Shown: positions 1 through 8,317 of the stretch, piece by piece
How the letters are laid out: the number at the start of each line of letters is the position of its first letter
Position numbering within the stretch: position 1 is the first letter of the stretch
DNA from: Dysgonomonas sp. 520
Lineage (GTDB): Bacteria > Bacteroidota > Bacteroidia > Bacteroidales > Dysgonomonadaceae
Assembly: GCF_010501095.1 (NCBI RefSeq)
Contig: NZ_QVMP01000006.1
Coordinates: 62,001 to 126,000 of the forward strand
Direction of reading: 5' to 3'
DNA: 64,000 nt
Made by a program: the position numbers and the translations under genes
Notes under the pieces: generated by a model
What the model was told of the DNA's origin: nothing
The model's input: only the letters and a program-made list of their open reading frames with translations
Databases searched by the model: none

Positions 1-76
1 TTATTACTTTGGTAAATAAAACAACCTTAACAGGTTATAATTTAGTAATATATCATTAAATTTTATTTGTTACTTA

Positions 77-1171
77 ATGGAGACAGTTCAAACAAAAATA
101 TATTCACCGTTTGTAAGAGCAAAGGATAGTACTAGAAAAGTAATGGGAGGTGTTGTTATCTCCCTGATACCCTGCATCGTATTTTCTTATCTGGCTTTTG
201 GGTATATCCCCTTGTTGGTTATACTGGTAGCTGTTGGTAGTGCTGTTGCAGCCGAATTTCTTTTTTCGGCGTTTTTCCTCAATAAGAAAGATTCAGTTAA
301 AGACGGTTCTGCTATTGTTACGGGTGTGCTTTTGGCTTTAACTCTTGCTCCGTTTACTCCACTTTACGTAGTGGCTTTTGGCGGTGCCATGGCAGTTATT
401 TTCGGTAAGCTGATATGGGGCGGATTGGGGCGTAATCCTCTTAATCCGGCTCTTGTGGGACGAGAATTTATGACCGTGTTTTTTCCTGCCATAATGACCT
501 CCGGCGCAATTTGGTTCGACAAAAGCCAGATGAATTATATCGCCATAAAGCCTTTCAGTTGGTTTGGTGAAAGTCCTTTTATAGAATACCTGAATACATT
601 GTTTTTCAAGGCATCGGGCGCCGTTGGCGAATACTCTGTCATATTCATCATTCTGGGAGGGGTATTCCTTCTCGTAAGGAGGCGCATTTCGTGGCACATC
701 CCGTTTGCATTGCTGGTGACATTCTTTGTCTTAATACAGATATTTTCGGGTTTTGATCCTAAATATTCTTTAGGCGGATTGTTGTTGGGAACGATATTCA
801 TGGCAACAGATATGCCATCCAGTGCTACCACAAATAACGGAAAGTTATTTTATGGGGCGATGATCGCCGTAGTCGCTATCATCTGCATACTGAATGGCAT
901 CAGGTATGAGTATATGTCGTATTCCATCTTGTTGGTCAATGCATTCAACCGACCTATCAGCGATAGCTTCCTGCCCAGAGTATGGGGGCAAAAGATTGAC
1001 TATAAAAAACGTCTTATCCGGTCGGGCATTCTGGTGGTTGCTATAATAGCATCAACTTACCTCGTCATACTGTTACATAATCTGGATGCGATAAGATATC
1101 TTCTATTCGCCTATATTCTTGGAACGATAATCTATTTTGTAATTAGGGGATATGATTCGAAAAAATCTTGA
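77..1171 (+). CDS. RnfD/NqrB-family membrane electron-transfer protein
   Basis: 364-residue polytopic inner-membrane protein of the RnfD/NqrB family, the subunits that carry riboflavin/FMN and move electrons across the membrane in Rnf and Na+-NQR complexes. Supporting motifs are GRNPLNPA at about residues 118-125, GAVGE near 181-185, and a late TDMPSSATT segment matching the conserved DPVTSP-type motif of the family. Hydrophobic segments fill most of the chain. The covalent flavin site of the family (an SGAT-type motif expected between the FFP at about 135-137 and GAVGE) is not visible; that stretch contains only SGAI. The ATG at 77 is used because it gives the normal family N-terminus. There are only 76 upstream bases, so whether other rnf-like genes precede it cannot be seen. 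No partner gene follows on this strand before 2.6 kb, so it is probably the last gene of its operon. Family call firm; complex membership unknown. Confidence 0.85.
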   Translation: METVQTKIYSPFVRAKDSTRKVMGGVVISLIPCIVFSYLAFGYIPLLVILVAVGSAVAAEFLFSAFFLNKKDSVKDGSAIVTGVLLALTLAPFTPLYVVAFGGAMAVIFGKLIWGGLGRNPLNPALVGREFMTVFFPAIMTSGAIWFDKSQMNYIAIKPFSWFGESPFIEYLNTLFFKASGAVGEYSVIFIILGGVFLLVRRRISWHIPFALLVTFFVLIQIFSGFDPKYSLGGLLLGTIFMATDMPSSATTNNGKLFYGAMIAVVAIICILNGIRYEYMSYSILLVNAFNRPISDSFLPRVWGQKIDYKKRLIRSGILVVAIIASTYLVILLHNLDAIRYLLFAYILGTIIYFVIRGYDSKKS

Positions 1172-1215
1172 ACAGAACATTCAAGAACTAAAGTAATCAG
1201 CAGAAATGCTGGTTT

Positions 1216-1282
1216 TGTCATCCTGAATGAAACGAAGGATCTGTGTGTTGTCAGTAGATTCTTCACTACATTCAGAATGACA
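1216..1282. repeat. Imperfect palindromic intergenic repeat (TGTCATCCTGA type)
   Basis: A 67-bp sequence begins TGTCATCCTGAATG and ends CATTCAGAATGACA, so its ends are inverted repeats that can fold into a long hairpin. The same outer motif is found in the 41.9 and 53.0 kb elements and, more degenerate, near 16.45 and 58.5 kb. It lies between two convergent genes, where it could also act in transcript termination. Confidence 0.7.
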
Positions 1283-1302
1283 AATTATATTTAAGATTTT
1301 CC

Positions 1303-1932
1303 TTACAATTCAATAAACAAGTCTTTGCTGTCTTTACGCACTTTCTTAAGATGAACGAGAGAGTCGGTTTCTTCATCCCTGTATCCCAGAGGGAGTAGTA
1401 AGACCGATGTCAGGTCTTTTTCTGACAGATTTAGTATTTTATTCAAAACAACATGATCAAAACCCTCAACAGGAGTTGAATCAACCCCTAACCGGGCAGC
1501 AGCGATGGAAGCGTAAGCCATAGCTATATAAACCTGACGGGATGTCCAGGCTACTTTTTGTTCGTCGGTCATGTCTATGATGCCTTGAAAACGAGCTCTG
1601 TAAGTTGCCAGGCTGTCTAACGGAACTTGTCTGACCTCAGAGATATGTTCAACATATTCGTCTACGGTTTCGTCCGTAACTTTTGTATAAGCGGCAAATA
1701 CAAGTAGTCGTGAACAGCCGTCTAGCATCAATTGACGGGGAGCAGCCTCTTGTTCTATTTTTTTTATTAACTTCTTATCCTTTATCACAAACACCTTGAA
1801 TGCCTGCAAACCCATTGATGTGGGTGCCAGCCTTATAGTTTCCAGTATTTTATCAATGTTTTCCTGAGATACTTCATCTCCGTTCATACGTTTTGTGGCA
1901 TATCGCCAATTCAAACTTTCTAATAAACTCAT
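1303..1932 (-). CDS. Nitroreductase family protein (FMN/NAD(P)H oxidoreductase)
   Basis: 209-residue nitroreductase-fold protein; such enzymes use FMN and NAD(P)H to reduce nitro compounds, quinones or flavins in the cytoplasm. The family N-terminus is visible in LNWRYATKRM (about residues 6-15), followed by the FMN-contact region RLAPTSMGLQ and a C-terminal LLPLGYRDEETD segment. An upstream in-frame ATG at 2004 would add 24 residues, but that extension is translated through the ferredoxin terminator hairpin, and family members begin near MSLLES, so the ATG at 1932 is chosen. The gene lies just downstream of the ferredoxin gene on the same strand, separated by that terminator. A redox link between them is plausible but unproven. 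Substrate unknown. Confidence 0.87.
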   Translation of the reverse strand: MSLLESLNWRYATKRMNGDEVSQENIDKILETIRLAPTSMGLQAFKVFVIKDKKLIKKIEQEAAPRQLMLDGCSRLLVFAAYTKVTDETVDEYVEHISEVRQVPLDSLATYRARFQGIIDMTDEQKVAWTSRQVYIAMAYASIAAARLGVDSTPVEGFDHVVLNKILNLSEKDLTSVLLLPLGYRDEETDSLVHLKKVRKDSKDLFIEL

Positions 1933-1956
1933 AATAAATCGATATAATGTTAATAC

Positions 1957-1989
1957 AAAAAAACCGCCGACCAATAAGGCAAGCGGTTC
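1957..1989 (-). terminator. Rho-independent terminator after the ferredoxin gene
   Basis: Read on the minus strand, AACCGC pairs with GCGGTT around an imperfect inner stem and is followed at once by seven T. It lies 24 bases beyond the ferredoxin stop codon and ends just before the nitroreductase start. Confidence 0.7.
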
Positions 1990-2012
1990 TAGCTTTTTGT
2001 CCAATTGTTTGA

Positions 2013-2180
2013 TTAAGCCGGATGAATTGCTTCAGAAGGGCACACATCAGCGCAAGTTCCACAATCAGTACATGTATCTGGATCTATAACATAGATTTCT
2101 CCTTCCGAGATTGCACTTACAGGACACTCATCAAGACAGCTACCGCATGCGATACAGTCTTCATTAATTACATAAGCCAT
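2013..2180 (-). CDS. 2[4Fe-4S] ferredoxin, 55 residues
   Basis: Small soluble electron carrier. The 55 residues hold two CxxCxxCxxxCP motifs: cysteines at about 9, 12, 15 and 19, then 37, 40, 43 and 47, the arrangement of clostridial-type bacterial ferredoxins binding two [4Fe-4S] clusters. It starts [10 protein letters not shown] and ends SEAIHPA. Length and motif spacing match the family exactly. A strong promoter (TTTG-N19-TATATTTG) sits 42-72 bases upstream and a terminator follows, so it is probably a single-gene transcript. Likely partners are pyruvate:ferredoxin oxidoreductase, hydrogenase or Rnf-type complexes, none visible here except the RnfD-like protein at 77-1171. Confidence 0.96.
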   Translation of the reverse strand: MAYVINEDCIACGSCLDECPVSAISEGEIYVIDPDTCTDCGTCADVCPSEAIHPA

Positions 2181-2221
2181 AATTCAAATAAATTTATTGT
2201 TAACACTGAACTTTGATCGTA

Positions 2222-2252
2222 CAAATATATATAAGTTTTCAAATATGCCAAA
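2222..2252 (-). promoter_or_regulatory. Bacteroidota sigma-ABfr-type promoter for the ferredoxin gene
   Basis: On the minus strand TTTG (2252-2249) is separated by exactly 19 bases from TATATTTG (2229-2222), matching the Bacteroidota -33/-7 consensus TTTG-N19-TAnnTTTG. It predicts a leader of about 35 bases. Confidence 0.8.
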
Positions 2253-2613
2253 ACAGTATTTGTTAGATATTATTAATATCCCGATAGCGTTTATCTATCA
2301 AGGGTATCACAAGATTCTCATATTGAGAGCCAAACTGTTAATTAAAAGGAAAATTATTTCAGCCTAATTTTGAATACATCTAATTAACAACCTTACACAT
2401 CAAAAGGTTCATTGCAATATTACAATATCATCCGAAAAGGTTATTACAAGCCGGATGGCTGAATTAGTATTAAATAATTTTTACAAAACGGAAAAACTAA
2501 ATAACTTTGAGGCGCCCAAATGTATTTTTGTTGTAAAATTAAATCTTATCCTGATCAGTGTGAGGGATATAAATACCAAATAAGAGTTGACCACTAAATA
2601 AACATAATATCAA
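2253..2613. other. Non-coding spacer upstream of the GH3 gene
   Basis: AT-rich spacer with no convincing gene. It contains TAACTTTG at 2502-2509, a good -7 element for plus-strand transcription of the glycosidase gene, but the -33 region about 20 bases upstream (TTTTAC) is weak. This would give a 5' leader of about 100 bases. Confidence 0.5.
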
Positions 2614-4842
2614 ATGACTAATTTATCTATGAAAAAATTGAAAAGCTTAGCTTTTGTTGGATTGCTGACGCTCTCTTTGTCGGCGCAAAACAAAGTCCCG
2701 TTGTATCTGGATGAATCGAAGCCCATTGAAGACAGGATAGAGGACGCATTGAAGAGAATGACTCTGGAAGAAAAAGTAGCGATGTGTCATGCTCAATCGA
2801 AATTTAGTTCGGCAGGCGTATCTCGTCTCGGTATTCCCGATAACTGGATGACCGATGGACCTCACGGTATCCGTCCCGAAGTATTGTGGGATGAATGGAA
2901 TCAGGCCGGATGGACAAACGATTCGTGTATTGCTTTTCCTGCCTTGACGTGTCTGGCTGCAACTTGGAATCCCGAAATGTCGATGCTTTACGGTAAGGCG
3001 ATAGGGGAGGAAGCTCGTTACAGAAACAAGAATGTTTTGTTGGGACCCGGTGTAAATATCTATCGAACTCCTCTCAACGGACGTAACTTCGAATATATGG
3101 GTGAAGACCCTCATTTGGCATCCCGTATGGTGGTTCCTTATATACATGGAGTGCAAAGCAATGGAGTTGCCGCCTGCGTTAAGCACTATGCCCTGAATAA
3201 TCAGGAGGTTTACAGGCATAGCATAAATGTAAACCTGAGCGACCGTGCCTTGCGTGAAATATATCTGCCGGCTTTTAAGGCTGCTGTTCAGGAAGGAAAA
3301 GCATGGGCGATAATGGGAGCATATAACTTGTATAAAGGACAGCATTGTTGTCACAATCAGTATCTTTTGAATGACATTCTGCGTGATGAGTGGAAATTTG
3401 ACGGAGTGGTTGTTTCCGATTGGGGTGGTGTTTACGACACGGAACAATCTGCTTATAATGGATTGGACATGGAGTTTGGTACATGGACGGATGGTCTGAC
3501 AGAGGGAAAAAGTTTTGCTTACAATAACTATTTTCTGGCCGATCCTTTTCTGGCTCAGTTGCGCACAGGAAAAATAGCGGAAAGTGTTGTCGATAACAAA
3601 GTTCGCAATATCCTGCGTCTTACATTCAGAACAAATATGAATAGCAAACGGCCTTGGGGTTCGTTCGGAACAGAAGAACATGCTCTTGTGGGACGGAAGA
3701 TAGCCGAAGAAGGTATTGTCTTGCTCCAGAACAAAGGAAATGTACTTCCTATTGATTTGAATAAAACGAAAAAAATACTTGTTGTTGGCGAAAATGCCAT
3801 TAAAGTGATGGTTGTTGGCGGGGGTAGTTCGTCGCTAAAAGCAAAACACGAGATTTCTCCGCTGGATGGTATAAAGAAACGGGTAGGTTCTTCTGTCGAT
3901 GTGGTATATGCCAGAGGTTATGCGGGCGAAAAATCTAAAGCTCAGGACGGACTGGCAACAGGACAAGATATATTTGACGATAGAGCGGAATCTGTATTAA
4001 TATCAGAAGCCTGTGAAGCCGCAAAAACGGCTGATGCAGTGATATTTGTGGGAGGTTTGAATAAAAATAACGGACAAGATTGCGAAAGCCATGACCGTTC
4101 GGAATTAGGTTTGCCTTACGGACAAGATAAAGTAATCAGCGCACTGAGCAAAGTGAATAAGAATCTGGTGGTGGTTATTATCTCAGGAAATGCTGTTGCC
4201 ATGCCTTGGGTGAAAGAAGTTCCTTCCATCTTGCAAAGTTGGTATTTAGGGTCTGAAGCCGGAAACGCTATCGCTTCCATCCTTGTCGGAGATGCCAATC
4301 CATCAGGAAAACTGCCATTTACATTTGCCGAAAAATTGAATGATTATGGGGCACATGCTTTGGGTGAATATCCCGGCGAAAAAGGAAATGTGACATATAA
4401 TGAAGATATTTTTGTGGGTTACCGTTGGACTGAAAAACAAAAAATAAAGCCGTTGTTTTCGTTCGGACATGGTTTGAGTTACACCGAGTTTGCTTACGGA
4501 AAGGCTTCAATTTCGTCAAAAAATATGGGCGAGAAAGATATTCTGACAGTTACGGTTCCTGTGAAAAATATCGGTCAGTTGACGGGAAAAGAGGTTGTGC
4601 AATTGTATATCGGCGATGAGAAATGCTCCGTGCCTCGTCCTGTGAAAGAACTAAAAGCATTTGAGAAAATCAGCCTGAAAGCAGGGCAAGAAAAAAATGT
4701 AGAGTTTAAGATTTCGATTGACGATCTGAAATTTTATGATGAGAATAAAAAAGAATGGGTTGCCGAAAATGGCAAGTTTAAGGCTTATGTTGGGGCATCG
4801 TCAACCGATATCAAGTCTGTTCTCGATTTTGAATTAAAATAA
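2614..4842 (+). CDS. Glycoside hydrolase family 3 (beta-glucosidase-like), secreted
   Basis: 742-residue GH3 enzyme, probably a periplasmic beta-glucosidase or beta-xylosidase acting on plant or microbial oligosaccharides. Order: signal peptide (residues 6-25, ending LSLSAQ), GH3 TIM-barrel with MTDGPHGIRP near 79-88 and KHYALNNQE, the nucleophile in VVSDWGG (Asp269), the alpha/beta sandwich domain starting near IAEEGIVLLQN, and a C-terminal fibronectin-III-like domain beginning near the PLFSFGHGLSYTEF motif. Length is normal. An in-frame ATG at 2629 gives a cleaner signal peptide (MKKLKSLAF) and may be the true start. No SusC/SusD genes adjoin it, so this is not a typical polysaccharide-utilisation locus. 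Exact substrate cannot be told from sequence. Confidence 0.92.
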   Translation: MTNLSMKKLKSLAFVGLLTLSLSAQNKVPLYLDESKPIEDRIEDALKRMTLEEKVAMCHAQSKFSSAGVSRLGIPDNWMTDGPHGIRPEVLWDEWNQAGWTNDSCIAFPALTCLAATWNPEMSMLYGKAIGEEARYRNKNVLLGPGVNIYRTPLNGRNFEYMGEDPHLASRMVVPYIHGVQSNGVAACVKHYALNNQEVYRHSINVNLSDRALREIYLPAFKAAVQEGKAWAIMGAYNLYKGQHCCHNQYLLNDILRDEWKFDGVVVSDWGGVYDTEQSAYNGLDMEFGTWTDGLTEGKSFAYNNYFLADPFLAQLRTGKIAESVVDNKVRNILRLTFRTNMNSKRPWGSFGTEEHALVGRKIAEEGIVLLQNKGNVLPIDLNKTKKILVVGENAIKVMVVGGGSSSLKAKHEISPLDGIKKRVGSSVDVVYARGYAGEKSKAQDGLATGQDIFDDRAESVLISEACEAAKTADAVIFVGGLNKNNGQDCESHDRSELGLPYGQDKVISALSKVNKNLVVVIISGNAVAMPWVKEVPSILQSWYLGSEAGNAIASILVGDANPSGKLPFTFAEKLNDYGAHALGEYPGEKGNVTYNEDIFVGYRWTEKQKIKPLFSFGHGLSYTEFAYGKASISSKNMGEKDILTVTVPVKNIGQLTGKEVVQLYIGDEKCSVPRPVKELKAFEKISLKAGQEKNVEFKISIDDLKFYDENKKEWVAENGKFKAYVGASSTDIKSVLDFELK

Positions 4843-4911
4843 AATATAAACTCTACTAATATTCGAGTTATCTGTTTTTATTTCATATAATAATCTCTAT
4901 TTTTGTGTTAT

Positions 4912-5970
4912 ATGAATAGTCAGACTATTGCTAATATACGACTGCTGAATCAGCAACTATCTGGAACACAGTTGACAACTCCTCGCGAAATTGTTTCATG
5001 GATGGGGGCGATGCAGGCGCAAGATTTTAATATGGTAAAGTGGGCAATCGGTGTGCGATTGCCCGACTCTACCGAAAAACAGGTGGAAGAATCTCTGAAC
5101 AAAGGAGAGATAATACGCACTCACATTATGCGTCCTACATGGCATGTTGTTGCTGCCGAAGATATTGGCTGGATAATGGATTTGACCTCTAGGTGTGTGA
5201 AAACGCTATTGAAACCGTCTGATAAAGTGCTCGAACTGACAGCGCCGCTTTTATCTCAATGCGATAAGATTATAGAAAAAGCCCTTTCGGGAAATAATCA
5301 TCTGACACGTCAGGAAATTGGCGAAAAGTTAGTTTCCGGGGGTGTTCAGCTCGACAATCGCAGGCTAAATCATATAATGTATCATGCCGAACTGAACAAA
5401 CTGGTTTGCAGTGGTATACTAAAAGGTAAAAAGCGAACCTATGCTTTGTTTGATGAACGAGTTAAACAATCGAGGAACTTAGTAGAAGACGAAGCATTAA
5501 GAGAATTGGCTTTCAGGTTTTTTTCGAGTCATGCTCCGGCAACTCTGAATGATTTTAAATGGTGGTCGGGTTTATCCATGACGCAAGTAAGACAGGCTGC
5601 AGAATTGGTAAAAGATGATTTTGCAGGGGAAACAATAAACGGTCAGGTCTATTTGTTTAATAATACGACGGTTGTGCAAAATCCGGATGACGATTCTATT
5701 CTGCTACTGCCCGCTTTTGATGAATATACGGTCAGTTATAAAGACCGGAAAGATATTTTTACGTTCGGGCATTACTCGAAGGTTATAAGCAATAACGGGC
5801 TTTTCAAACCCATTATAGTTCATAACGGACAGGTAGTGGGCATGTGGAAAAAACTTTCAGGAAAAAAAGATGTTACTTTCTGTTTCGATTTTTTCGAAAA
5901 ACGAGAAAAACATATTCATAAGCTGGCCGAAAAACATTCCGGCTTATATAAAACATTTCTGTCAAATTAA
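4912..5970 (+). CDS. AlkZ/YcaQ-type winged-helix DNA glycosylase family protein
   Basis: 352-residue protein of the HTH_42 superfamily (tandem winged helices), which includes the DNA glycosylases AlkZ and YcaQ that excise bulky or cross-linked bases. The N-terminal region has MGAMQAQDF with Gln35-Ala-Gln37, matching the catalytic QxQ motif of AlkZ rather than the QxD of YcaQ. A THIMRPTWHVV segment (around residues 66-76) and the C-terminal LLPAFDEYTVSYKDR region are also typical. The ATG at 4912 is chosen; an upstream TTG at 4903 would add three residues and overlap a TATTTTTG that may be a -7 box. It follows the GH3 gene by 69 bases without a visible terminator. DNA-repair activity is inferred from the motif, and the lesion is unknown. 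Confidence 0.8.
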   Translation: MNSQTIANIRLLNQQLSGTQLTTPREIVSWMGAMQAQDFNMVKWAIGVRLPDSTEKQVEESLNKGEIIRTHIMRPTWHVVAAEDIGWIMDLTSRCVKTLLKPSDKVLELTAPLLSQCDKIIEKALSGNNHLTRQEIGEKLVSGGVQLDNRRLNHIMYHAELNKLVCSGILKGKKRTYALFDERVKQSRNLVEDEALRELAFRFFSSHAPATLNDFKWWSGLSMTQVRQAAELVKDDFAGETINGQVYLFNNTTVVQNPDDDSILLLPAFDEYTVSYKDRKDIFTFGHYSKVISNNGLFKPIIVHNGQVVGMWKKLSGKKDVTFCFDFFEKREKHIHKLAEKHSGLYKTFLSN

Positions 5971-5991
5971 ATATCCAATACTCAAGAATTT

Positions 5992-8097
5992 ATGAAAAAG
6001 AGTTTAATTATTATCAGTTTATTAACTATCATGATGTATTCGTGCGACAGTAAGAAGGCTTCGGACAATCCTTTCCTTACTGAATTTTCAACACCCAATG
6101 GTGTGCCTCCGTTCGACCTGATAAAAGTGGAGCACTATATGCCTGCTTTTGAAGAAGGAATAAAACAGCAAACAGAGGAAATCAATGCAATAGCGGATAA
6201 TAAGGAAGCACCAACTTTCGAAAACACTTTGGTTGCAATGGAAGAGTCTGGGAAATTATTAGATCGGGTTTCTTCTGTTTTTTATGCAATGATGGGTGCT
6301 CAGTCCGATTCAACATTACAGGCAATAGCCAAAGAAGTTAGTCCGAAACTCTCGGAACATGAAGATAATATTTATCTGAACGAGAAACTTTTTGCCCGTA
6401 TAAAAGCCGTACATGATGATACAACTCGTACCGACTATACGACAGAGCAAAAACGTTTGATCGAAAAATATTACAAAAATTTCGTTCGTTCGGGTATTTT
6501 GCTCGATGGCTCTCAGAAAGACCGTATGAGAGAGATAAATAAAGAACTTGGTTTGCTTACTCTCAGCTTTGGTAATAACCTGTTGGCTGAAACGGAAGAT
6601 TTTAAACTGGTCATTGAAGATGAGAAAGATCTGGCAGGCTTGCCAAAAGATGTGATTGCTGTTGCAGCCGAAGCCGCCAATGCAAACGGGCAGGAAGGAA
6701 AATGGATATTTACGCTTCAAAAACCAAGTTGGATGCCATTTTTGCAATATGCAGAAAACAGAGATTTGAGGGAGAAACTTTATAAGGCGATGTACAATAG
6801 GGGTGATAATGGCAATGAAAACGATAATAAGAAGAATATCAGCCAGATTGTAAATCTTCGTCTCGAAAAAGCGAATCTTCTTGGTTATAAAACTCATGCC
6901 GATTTTGTTTTGGAAGAAACAATGGCAAAAAACTCCGAAAATGTATTTAAACTGTTGAATCGTATATGGGAATATGCTCTACCTCAGGCAAAGGCGGAAG
7001 CTGCCGAGCTTCAAAAACTGATAGACCGTGAAGGTGGCAATTTCAAACTTGAATCGTGGGATTGGTGGTATTATACCGAAAAACTTCGTCAAGAGAAATA
7101 TGCTTTGAACGAAGATGAGTTGAAGCCCTATTTCATGATAGATAATGTTCGCGATGGACTATTTACGGTCGTAAATAAACTTTATGGACTGACGCTTACC
7201 GAAATTACAGATATACCTGTCTATCAGAAAGATGTGAAAGTGTATAAAGTGTCGGACGGTGACGGATCGTATATCGGGACAATATACCTTGATTATTTTG
7301 CCCGTCAGGGAAAACGACCCGGAGCATGGATGAGCAGTTTCAGAGATCAGAGTATCAGCAATGGAGAATTTATTACTCCGGTCATATATAATGTAGGAAA
7401 CTTTACGGTGCCTTCAGGCTCTGAACCATCATTGTTGTCTTTGGACGAAGTAACTACAATGTTCCATGAGTTTGGTCATGGTTTGCATGGACTGTTGTCG
7501 AAATGTACATACCCAACACTGTCGGGAACTTCGGTATCTCGTGACTTTGTGGAACTGCCATCTCAGGTTTTGGAGCATTGGGCGTTACATCCTGAAGTGT
7601 TGAAGCTGTATGCAAAACACTATAAAACAGGCGAAGTGATTCCTCAGGAACTTGTTTCAAAAATACAGAAAGCTGCTAATTTTAATCAAGGCTTCTCGAC
7701 AACAGAATTTGTTGCGGCTGCACTTTTGGATATGAATTGGTATACGATTGAGAAACGAGGCGACATTGATGTGCGCAAATTTGAGAAAGATGTTTTGGAT
7801 AAAATCGGACTTATACCGGAGATTATCGTAAGATATCGCAGTACATATTTCTCGCACATATTCAATGGTGGATATTCGGCCGGATATTACAGCTATATGT
7901 GGTCTGAGGTTTTAGATTCGGATGCTTTCCAAGCGTTTGAAGAAAAAGGAATCTTTGATCAGGCAACGGCAAAATCGTTCAGGGAGAATGTTCTTTCGAA
8001 AGGAAATACGGACGATCCGATGACTCTGTATGTTAAATTTAGAGGAGCAGAGCCAAATCCTGTTTATATGTTGAAAAACAGAGGGTTTGTAAAGTAA
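5992..8097 (+). CDS. M3 family metallopeptidase (Dcp-like dipeptidyl carboxypeptidase), lipoprotein
   Basis: 701-residue zinc peptidase of the M3 (thimet/Dcp) family, predicted to remove C-terminal dipeptides from peptides. The zinc-binding motif HEFGH is at residues 492-496, followed by a downstream glutamate ligand region (LPSQVLEHW). The N-terminus is a lipoprotein signal ending at the lipobox YSC with Cys18, so the enzyme should be membrane-anchored facing the periplasm, unlike cytoplasmic E. coli Dcp. Full family length. It follows the AlkZ-like gene by 21 bases and ends at a strong terminator. Family assignment is secure; peptide specificity is inferred. Confidence 0.93.
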   Translation: MKKSLIIISLLTIMMYSCDSKKASDNPFLTEFSTPNGVPPFDLIKVEHYMPAFEEGIKQQTEEINAIADNKEAPTFENTLVAMEESGKLLDRVSSVFYAMMGAQSDSTLQAIAKEVSPKLSEHEDNIYLNEKLFARIKAVHDDTTRTDYTTEQKRLIEKYYKNFVRSGILLDGSQKDRMREINKELGLLTLSFGNNLLAETEDFKLVIEDEKDLAGLPKDVIAVAAEAANANGQEGKWIFTLQKPSWMPFLQYAENRDLREKLYKAMYNRGDNGNENDNKKNISQIVNLRLEKANLLGYKTHADFVLEETMAKNSENVFKLLNRIWEYALPQAKAEAAELQKLIDREGGNFKLESWDWWYYTEKLRQEKYALNEDELKPYFMIDNVRDGLFTVVNKLYGLTLTEITDIPVYQKDVKVYKVSDGDGSYIGTIYLDYFARQGKRPGAWMSSFRDQSISNGEFITPVIYNVGNFTVPSGSEPSLLSLDEVTTMFHEFGHGLHGLLSKCTYPTLSGTSVSRDFVELPSQVLEHWALHPEVLKLYAKHYKTGEVIPQELVSKIQKAANFNQGFSTTEFVAAALLDMNWYTIEKRGDIDVRKFEKDVLDKIGLIPEIIVRYRSTYFSHIFNGGYSAGYYSYMWSEVLDSDAFQAFEEKGIFDQATAKSFRENVLSKGNTDDPMTLYVKFRGAEPNPVYMLKNRGFVK

Positions 8098-8120
8098 GTC
8101 AACCCTGATTATCATAAAGT

Positions 8121-8150
8121 AAGAAAGCCTGCATAATTGCAGGCTTTCTT
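8121..8150 (+). terminator. Bidirectional terminator between M3 peptidase and tRNA-Leu
   Basis: A perfect 13-bp stem (AAGAAAGCCTGCA with TGCAGGCTTTCTT) surrounds a TAAT loop. T-rich sequence follows on both strands, so it can end both the peptidase mRNA and the oppositely oriented tRNA. Confidence 0.85.
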
Positions 8151-8160
8151 GTTTCTACTG

Positions 8161-8244
8161 TGCACGCGGCGAGATTCGAACTCGCACATCCCAACGGACA
8201 CTACCTTCTGAGAGTAGCGTGTCTACCAATTCCACCACGCGTGC
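8161..8244 (-). tRNA. tRNA-Leu, anticodon CAG
   Basis: 84-nt class II tRNA. The acceptor stem GCACGCG/CGCGTGC, a D-loop with TTGGTAGACAC, the anticodon stem CTACT/GGTAG around the loop CTCAGAA (anticodon CAG), a long variable arm and the T-loop GTTCGAATC are all present. The CCA end is not encoded. It reads CUG codons. A promoter lies upstream at 8274-8304. Confidence 0.96.
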
Positions 8245-8273
8245 TTAATCTCTCTTATTTGAAAAAGGACAGG

Positions 8274-8304
8274 CAAAGATAAATATTTTTTTCGCCCGAA
8301 GCAA
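8274..8304 (-). promoter_or_regulatory. Promoter for tRNA-Leu
   Basis: On the minus strand TTG (8304-8302) is followed after 20 bases by TATCTTTG (8281-8274), a close match to the Bacteroidota -33/-7 promoter. It sits about 30 bases upstream of the mature tRNA 5' end and inside the gap after dusB. Confidence 0.75.
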
Positions 8305-8317
8305 TCAGTTTTTTTAT

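Noticed and set aside
1-76. End of an upstream gene.
   Set aside because: All three plus-strand frames stop within this stretch and none has enough sequence to identify a protein.
1933-2004. A longer start for the nitroreductase gene adding 24 hydrophobic residues.
   Set aside because: The extra codons read through the ferredoxin terminator hairpin and T-run, and family members start at the internal Met.
2245-2367. A 40-codon plus-strand frame (MPKQYLLDII...).
   Set aside because: It lies in AT-rich spacer, overlaps the ferredoxin promoter and has no recognisable signature.
2647-3681. A 344-codon reading frame antisense to the GH3 gene.
   Set aside because: It mirrors the real gene, has no domain-like sequence or start context, and the GH3 frame has full catalytic motifs.
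4898-4905. TATTTTTG as the promoter of the AlkZ-like gene.
   Set aside because: It ends only seven bases before the ATG and has no -33 element, so it was not listed as a promoter; the gene may be read from upstream.
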